From contig CAJOQO010000113.1 in NCBI GenBank assembly GCA_905236545.1, positions 1-10,247 of the forward strand: DNA of 10,247 bases, in the 5' to 3' direction. This document shows, piece by piece, positions 6,642 to 10,247 of the stretch. Origin of the DNA: an uncultured Lachnospiraceae bacterium (GTDB lineage Bacteria; Bacillota; Clostridia; Lachnospirales; Lachnospiraceae). Position 1 is the first letter of the stretch. Every line of letters starts with the position of its first letter. The translations under genes and the position numbers were made by a program. Below the pieces are notes generated by a model, which saw only the letters and a list, made by a program, of their open reading frames with translations, was not told where the DNA came from and ran no database searches.

Positions 6642-7627
6642 CTCCGCCTCCTCGCGACAGCCGCCGTCATCCCATTCCCGGCGCTTTTGGGCACGATCAG
6701 CTTTGCGCCCGGTCCGGCGCCAAGAACCGCCGCACGCTCGCAAACATTATCAACACCGACCGTGCGGAGCACAAACCCGGATGCATGATATTCTCCTTCC
6801 GCCTTGCAAAGCAGCTCCGCGTCAAAGGCGAGCACCGGGATCGAGTACCTGTCGGAAATGCATCGAAGGGCGGGTTCCTCCATTTTCAGATCGATCGTAC
6901 ACAGCGCGTACACGTCATCCGGATGAAGGCCATGATCAGAAAGAATCCCGAGAAAGAATCTCTCCAGGTCTTCCTCCCTGGTATTCTTTTTCATGCCGAG
7001 TCCGACCGTATACTCTTTTGGGCTTAAAAGAAGGCTGTATTCCGCATCCGTCTCATCCGCGACGATGAGATCGACCGGCTCCTTCGGCGGGTAGTTCTTA
7101 ATGGAGAGCGTGATGCTCCTGCCTTCGATCGCTTTTGCCGAAACCTTTTTGATTCCGGCCCGGTTCCGGATCGTCAGCCGGTTTTCCACGGCAAATACAT
7201 CCGCCGGGAAAGCGCCATTTACGTCCGATGATGTGGTGATCACAGCTTCTGCATGAAGCAGCTCAGCCACCGTCACCGCCAGCTTGTTGCCGCCTCCGGC
7301 ATGTCCCGAAAGAATCGGGATCACATACCTTCCCCCATCATCAAGAACAAGCAGCGGAGCATCCTTCAGCTTATCCTCCGGAAGTCCCGAGATGGCTCGA
7401 ACCGCTATGCCTGCAGCGCCGACAAACAGGATCGCATTTTTGTCCCGGAAGGCTTCCTCCATCCATTCCCGGATGGAGGTCCGGACTTTTTTAAGGCTTC
7501 CCGGATCAGCCGTCCCGGAAAGCATATAACCCTCCGGAGGCAGGATCCTCTTCGTCCGGCACGTCTCGATCAGCCTCTCGATCAGATCTCTGCCCTGCCT
7601 TGTAAAACAGATTGCCCTCTTTTTCAT
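6638..7627 (-). CDS. cbiG: Cobalt-precorrin-5A hydrolase CbiG
   Basis: CbiG opens the delta-lactone of cobalt-precorrin-5A and releases the two-carbon fragment as acetaldehyde, giving cobalt-precorrin-5B. It is another marker of the anaerobic route. The 329-residue protein has the expected layout. The N-terminal CbiG domain carries ILFVGAAGIAVRAI at about residues 66-79, LDDGGRYVIPILSGHAGGGN at 95-114 and VITTSSDVNGAFPADVFA at 129-146. A middle region around residues 150-200 follows. The C-terminal domain runs from YTVGLGMKKNT (206-216) through CTIDLKMEEPAL and VDNVCERAA to PKSAGNGMTAAVA near 313-325. The start has a short AGGA four nt before the ATG and overlaps the cbiF stop as ATGA. The Arg-rich tail (ARRRR) exists partly because those codons contain the AGGAGG ribosome binding site of cbiH. 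Confidence 0.96.
   Translation of the reverse strand: MKKRAICFTRQGRDLIERLIETCRTKRILPPEGYMLSGTADPGSLKKVRTSIREWMEEAFRDKNAILFVGAAGIAVRAISGLPEDKLKDAPLLVLDDGGRYVIPILSGHAGGGNKLAVTVAELLHAEAVITTSSDVNGAFPADVFAVENRLTIRNRAGIKKVSAKAIEGRSITLSIKNYPPKEPVDLIVADETDAEYSLLLSPKEYTVGLGMKKNTREEDLERFFLGILSDHGLHPDDVYALCTIDLKMEEPALRCISDRYSIPVLAFDAELLCKAEGEYHASGFVLRTVGVDNVCERAAVLGAGPGAKLIVPKSAGNGMTAAVARRRR
6647..6652 (-). promoter_or_regulatory. Ribosome binding site of cbiH
   Basis: AGGAGG lies 5 nt before the ATG at 6639-6641, inside the terminal Arg codons of cbiG. It decides the cbiH start: the longer reading from 6743 would add 34 residues overlapping cbiG that do not resemble the family. Confidence 0.85.
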
Positions 7628-8379
7628 ATTTTCCTGAATTCCGTTTCACAGGACGGATCATACAGCTTCGATCTCTCATGGCCGTCCCTGTGCAAAATGG
7701 CATCCCCCACAAGCACCAGCGCCGTTTTGCAGATCCCGTTCTCCCTCCCGGTTTCGGCAAGGGATGCCAGGGTGCTGAGGAAGCATCTTTCTTCCGGCCA
7801 GGTCGCTTTGTAAACCAGTGCAGCCGGCGTGTCCGGCGCATACCCTCCGCGGATCAGTTCCTCAGACAGCTCACCCAGCATACCCGTACTCAGGTAAATG
7901 ACCATGGACGAGCCATGTGCGGCAAGACGCCGTATGCTTTCCTTTTCCGGAACCGCAGTCTTCCCCTTCATCCTTGTCAGGATCAACGTCTGCGTCTTCC
8001 CCGGCAGCGTGTATTCGAGCTTAAGCGAAGCCGCAGCCCCGAAGCAGGCGCTGACGCCGGGACATGTGTCATAATCCACATGATGCTCATCCAATAGGTC
8101 CATCTGTTCCCGGATCGCACCGTAAACACTCGGATCTCCCGAATGAAGTCTTACGATCTCTCTGGATTCCCGGTCTGCCTCAAGCATGAGCGCCATGATC
8201 TCCTCCAGCGTCATGAAGGCGCTGTCATAAACAGCAGCATGGGCAGACGCATACTGAAGAAGTGCCGGATTGACCAGACTCCCCGCATAGATGATCACAT
8301 CAGCCGCTCTTAAGAGCTTCATCCCCCGGACCGTGATCAGATCCGGCGCACCGGGCCCCGCCCCGACAAAGTGGATCAT
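7624..8379 (-). CDS. cbiF: Cobalt-precorrin-4 (C11)-methyltransferase CbiF
   Basis: CbiF methylates C11 of cobalt-precorrin-4 with S-adenosylmethionine, giving cobalt-precorrin-5A. The 251-residue product has the usual length for this class III (tetrapyrrole-type) methyltransferase. The glycine-rich VGAGPGAPDLITVRG is at residues 5-19, the SAM-site loop RLHSGDPSVYGA at 77-88, CPGVSACFGAAA at 106-117, YLSTGM at 162-167 and VYKATWPEE at 189-197. The C-terminal SKLYDPSCETEFRK matches the SKLYDP tail typical of CbiF/CobM and separates it from the other methyltransferases in the cluster. The ATG at 8377-8379 overlaps the cbiD TGA as ATGA and has an AGGAGG ribosome binding site. Its own stop overlaps cbiG in the same way. 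Confidence 0.97.
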   Translation of the reverse strand: MIHFVGAGPGAPDLITVRGMKLLRAADVIIYAGSLVNPALLQYASAHAAVYDSAFMTLEEIMALMLEADRESREIVRLHSGDPSVYGAIREQMDLLDEHHVDYDTCPGVSACFGAAASLKLEYTLPGKTQTLILTRMKGKTAVPEKESIRRLAAHGSSMVIYLSTGMLGELSEELIRGGYAPDTPAALVYKATWPEERCFLSTLASLAETGRENGICKTALVLVGDAILHRDGHERSKLYDPSCETEFRKI

Positions 8380-9491
8380 ATCAGTCCCTCCTTAGCCGTA
8401 TTCAACAGTTCCAAAGCACCCCCGGTCACACCGAGAAGCCCGTAAACATTGGAATAGATCATGCATTCTGTCTGCACCCGTCCGCCGACCCGTCTGTCCA
8501 GATAAGATCCGATCTTCTCCATGACGGTCTCCATACAGGATTCTTCAATGCCCTCTTTCATTAAGTATCCGTATGCCTCCTCGGTGGATACGCACGAAAG
8601 GATCCGTACAAGCGTTTCATGAGAGGCACCGCTTCTCACCGCTGCCGCCGCCATTAACTCCATCCTTGCATCCGCTTCCCGGGAATGTGTATTCATGATG
8701 CCCCCGGATACCTTGATCAGTTTGCCGATATGCCCGCACAGCAAAATGCCATGAAACCCCATCTCGAGCGCCATATCCAGCGTCCTTCCGATATAATTCG
8801 AGCACTTGACTGCCCTGTCCAGGTCGTAATCATATTGCTCTTTCATAAACGCGAGACCGTAATTACCCGGTGAGATCACCGCTGTATCTGACCCTGAGGC
8901 GCGCAATTGAGACAGCTCCACACGGATCGTGTCAAGAAGCGCTTTTCTGCTCATCGGTTCCACAATCCCCGTGGTTCCGATCACGGAGATCCCCCCCACG
9001 ATACCGAGCCGCGGATTAAAGGTCTTTTTCGCCAGCTCCTCTCCGCCCGGTACGGACAGCTCCACCGTCAGCGACCCGCGGTAGTCAAAAAGATCCATTA
9101 CTTCCCTGACTTCTTTTCGGATCATCTCTCTCGGAACCGTGTTGATCGCGGGACTTCCAACAGGCTGATCAAGACCCGGACGGGTGACGGTCCCGATCCC
9201 ATTTCCTCCCCTGATCCGAATCTCAGACTGTTCCGTATGCCGGTCATCATAGGACACCGCAGCACAGAGCAGCGCCCGGTTCGTGACATCGGGATCATCG
9301 CCGGAATATTTCCGGACGGCACAGCAAACGACAGTCTCTCCCCTGTGGATCTCTTCGATCCGGGGTTCATAGGCAATCCCCGCAGGCGTATCGATCCGGA
9401 TCTTCTCTATCTTCTTTCCACCAAGAAGCATATATGCCGCCGCCTTGCTTGCAGCCGCCGCACAGCTTCCCGTCGTGAATCCTCTCTCCAT
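8376..9491 (-). CDS. cbiD: Cobalt-precorrin-5B (C1)-methyltransferase CbiD
   Basis: CbiD transfers a methyl group from S-adenosylmethionine to C1 of cobalt-precorrin-5B, giving cobalt-precorrin-6A. It occurs only in the anaerobic B12 route, so it fixes the pathway type. The 371-residue product has the family's normal length. Visible motifs are GFTTGSCAAAASKAA at residues 4-18, KYSGDDPDVTN at 61-71, GGNGIGTVTRPGLDQPVG beginning at 95, NPRLGIVGGISVIGTTGI beginning at 159, and HIGKLIKVSGGIMNTHS at 254-270. The ATG at 9489-9491 is chosen because it lies just before the GFTTGSC motif and no other usual start codon exists in frame upstream. Its ribosome binding site is atypical: AGGGA abuts the ATG, and better matches lie 13 nt or more away. 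The TGA stop overlaps the cbiF ATG, and the last codons encode the cbiF ribosome binding site. Confidence 0.97.
   Translation of the reverse strand: MERGFTTGSCAAAASKAAAYMLLGGKKIEKIRIDTPAGIAYEPRIEEIHRGETVVCCAVRKYSGDDPDVTNRALLCAAVSYDDRHTEQSEIRIRGGNGIGTVTRPGLDQPVGSPAINTVPREMIRKEVREVMDLFDYRGSLTVELSVPGGEELAKKTFNPRLGIVGGISVIGTTGIVEPMSRKALLDTIRVELSQLRASGSDTAVISPGNYGLAFMKEQYDYDLDRAVKCSNYIGRTLDMALEMGFHGILLCGHIGKLIKVSGGIMNTHSREADARMELMAAAAVRSGASHETLVRILSCVSTEEAYGYLMKEGIEESCMETVMEKIGSYLDRRVGGRVQTECMIYSNVYGLLGVTGGALELLNTAKEGLI
8387..8392 (-). promoter_or_regulatory. Ribosome binding site of cbiF
   Basis: AGGAGG lies 7 nt before the cbiF ATG, entirely inside the last codons of cbiD (its Lys-Glu-Gly). It fixes the cbiF start and supports translational coupling of the two genes. 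Confidence 0.85.
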
Positions 9492-9638
9492 TCCCTGTGC
9501 CCGTTCCTTCCCCCGTTCCTTATGCCCGGTCCTTCCCCTGTTTCTGATACACGCTTCTTCTCCTGTTTTGGCGCCTTTCTTCCGCCTGCGCTTCCCTTGC
9601 GTCAGTGCCGCCTTTTCAGCGCCGTATCATACGCAGCG
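9492..9638 (-). other. Purine-rich spacer between cbiC and cbiD
   Basis: This 147-nt gap separates cbiC from cbiD in a cluster whose other junctions mostly overlap. On the coding strand it is strongly enriched in G and A. In the cbiD frame it has no stop codon for 45 codons (back to the TGA at 9627-9629), and the hypothetical translation is rich in Lys and Arg. There is no in-frame ATG, GTG or TTG in that stretch, only a CTG at 9603-9605, so I do not extend cbiD into it. No hairpin followed by a T-run is present, so no intrinsic terminator is called and read-through into cbiD is expected. The half nearest cbiD carries short repeats, listed separately. Confidence 0.7.
9500..9534 (-). repeat. 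Three near-identical 10-bp AAGGAMCGGG repeats in the cbiD leader
   Basis: On the coding strand the decamer AAGGACCGGG (9525-9534) is followed by AAGGAACGGG twice (9512-9521 and 9500-9509), at start-to-start spacings of 13 and 12 nt. The outer copies sit in an 18-nt imperfect repeat with 16 of 18 matches. Each copy contains AAGGA, which resembles a Shine-Dalgarno sequence. The last copy ends only 8 nt before the cbiD ATG, which puts its AAGGA too far upstream for standard spacing. The repeats may be slippage products or may act in translation initiation; the sequence alone does not decide. Confidence 0.65.
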
Positions 9639-10247
9639 TCACAGTTCATACAGGATTGCGTTGCAGATCGCTGCAGCGATATTGCTTCCGCCTTTTCTCC
9701 CGAGGTTGATAATATGCGGCACCGCAGAAGTAAGGAACAGTTCCTTTGCCTGCACGACATTTACAAAACCCACGGGAACGCCGATCACAAAGCGGGGCGT
9801 GTATCGGCCCTCTTCCATCATCTCATGCAGCTTTAACAACGCCGTGGGCGCATTTCCGATGGCAAAGATCACGTCCTTATCCAGCTTCGCCGCACGCTCC
9901 ATGGATACCGCCGCACGCGTCACGCCCCGCGCTTTTGCCTCAGCCGCCACATCCTCATCCGCCATAAAGCAATGAACCCGGCTGCCGGATAAAGAAAGTT
10001 TCTTTTTATTGATGCCCGCCAGCGCCATATTGGTATCCGTCACAATATCCGCGCCGCCAAGGATCAGATTTTTCGCAGTCTCTACGGCTCCTTCCGAGAA
10101 GACAAGTGTTTTCGCATAATCAAAATCGGCAGATGTGTGGATGCAGCGTTTGATGACGGGCGCATAAGCTTCATCGATATGGATTCCGGCGCTTTCCAGT
10201 TCCCCGGTAATGATCGCAAAGCTTCTTCTTTCGATCTCCTCAGGCCG
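9639..10247 (-). CDS. cbiC: Cobalt-precorrin-8 methylmutase CbiC, 5' end cut by window edge
   Basis: CbiC catalyses the 1,5-shift of the C11 methyl group to C12, turning cobalt-precorrin-8 into cobyrinate in the cytoplasm. The frame is open to the window edge at 10247 and gives 202 residues ending in a TGA at 9639-9641. CbiC proteins are usually about 210 residues, so only a few N-terminal residues should be missing. Family signatures are clear: an EIERRSFAII start, KRCIHTSADFDYA (the His at fragment residue 37 is the expected catalytic His, by analogy with CobH), GGADIVTDTNMALAGINKK, CFMADEDVA, FAIGNAPTALLKLHE, VIGVPVGFVNV and NLGRKGGSNIAAAI. A GTG at 10041-10043 is internal (the V of DIVTDTNM) and is not the start. 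It is the first visible gene of the run and is separated from cbiD by 147 nt, unlike the overlapping genes that follow. Confidence 0.96.
   Translation of the reverse strand, partial: RPEEIERRSFAIITGELESAGIHIDEAYAPVIKRCIHTSADFDYAKTLVFSEGAVETAKNLILGGADIVTDTNMALAGINKKKLSLSGSRVHCFMADEDVAAEAKARGVTRAAVSMERAAKLDKDVIFAIGNAPTALLKLHEMMEEGRYTPRFVIGVPVGFVNVVQAKELFLTSAVPHIINLGRKGGSNIAAAICNAILYEL

Noticed and set aside
6642..6743. 34-residue N-terminal extension of CbiH
   Set aside because: It is Arg/Gly/Glu-rich, lies inside cbiG and precedes the ideal ATG with AGGAGG; family members start at the MKGKVFVVGIGPG-like segment.
8907..9836. 309-residue open frame on the plus strand opposite cbiC/cbiD
   Set aside because: It lies antisense to two confidently identified genes, shows no family motif and is rich in Arg, Pro, His and Ser, as expected for an antisense shadow in GC-rich DNA.
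9639..10043. CbiC as a complete 134-residue protein starting at 10043
   Set aside because: The GTG at 10041-10043 is an internal Val codon; conserved CbiC sequence, including the catalytic-His region, continues upstream to the window edge.

Overview
The window holds one block of the anaerobic (early-cobalt-insertion) cobalamin pathway and an adjacent membrane-bound diguanylate-cyclase-like sensor. All genes lie on the minus strand, so transcription runs from high to low coordinates. CbiD, CbiG, CbiH and an MTase-type CbiT, without CobG, CobN or CobF, identify the cobalt-early route. Together with the moderately GC-rich sequence, strong AGGAGG ribosome binding sites, tight gene packing and a dCache-HAMP-GGDEF receptor, this suggests an anaerobic Firmicute, probably a clostridial/Lachnospiraceae-type gut bacterium. 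That taxonomic call is inference only.

Layout in transcription order: cbiC (cut by the right edge, 9639-10247); a 147-nt purine-rich gap with short repeats (9492-9638); cbiD (8376-9491); cbiF (7624-8379); cbiG (6638-7627); cbiH (5910-6641); a three-domain cbiJ-cbiE-cbiT fusion (3868-5913); cbiA (2431-3834); a 199-nt gap with a probable promoter (2232-2430); the GGDEF protein (114-2231); and a dense set of inverted repeats at the left edge (1-119). Four successive junctions (D/F, F/G, G/H, H/JET) are identical 4-nt ATGA stop/start overlaps, so this part is almost certainly one translationally coupled operon. cbiA follows 33 nt after the fusion with a strong ribosome binding site.

Together the enzymes convert cobalt-precorrin-3 to cobyrinate a,c-diamide. 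CbiH contracts the ring and methylates C17, CbiF methylates C11, CbiG opens the lactone, CbiD methylates C1, CbiJ reduces, CbiE methylates C5, CbiT methylates C15 and decarboxylates, CbiC moves the C11 methyl to C12, and CbiA amidates side chains a and c. The earlier steps (cobaltochelatase CbiK/CbiX and CbiL) and the late adenosylation and nucleotide-loop genes are not in the window. No cobalamin riboswitch is visible; if one exists it should lie upstream of cbiC, outside the window.

The B12 genes are recognisable family members, and I see no convincing wholly new system. The least ordinary items are the J-E-T fusion, the tandem GGDEF architecture with a degenerate second domain, the repeat-rich leader of cbiD, and the structured inverted-repeat element at 1-119, whose right arm contains the stop codon of the GGDEF gene.
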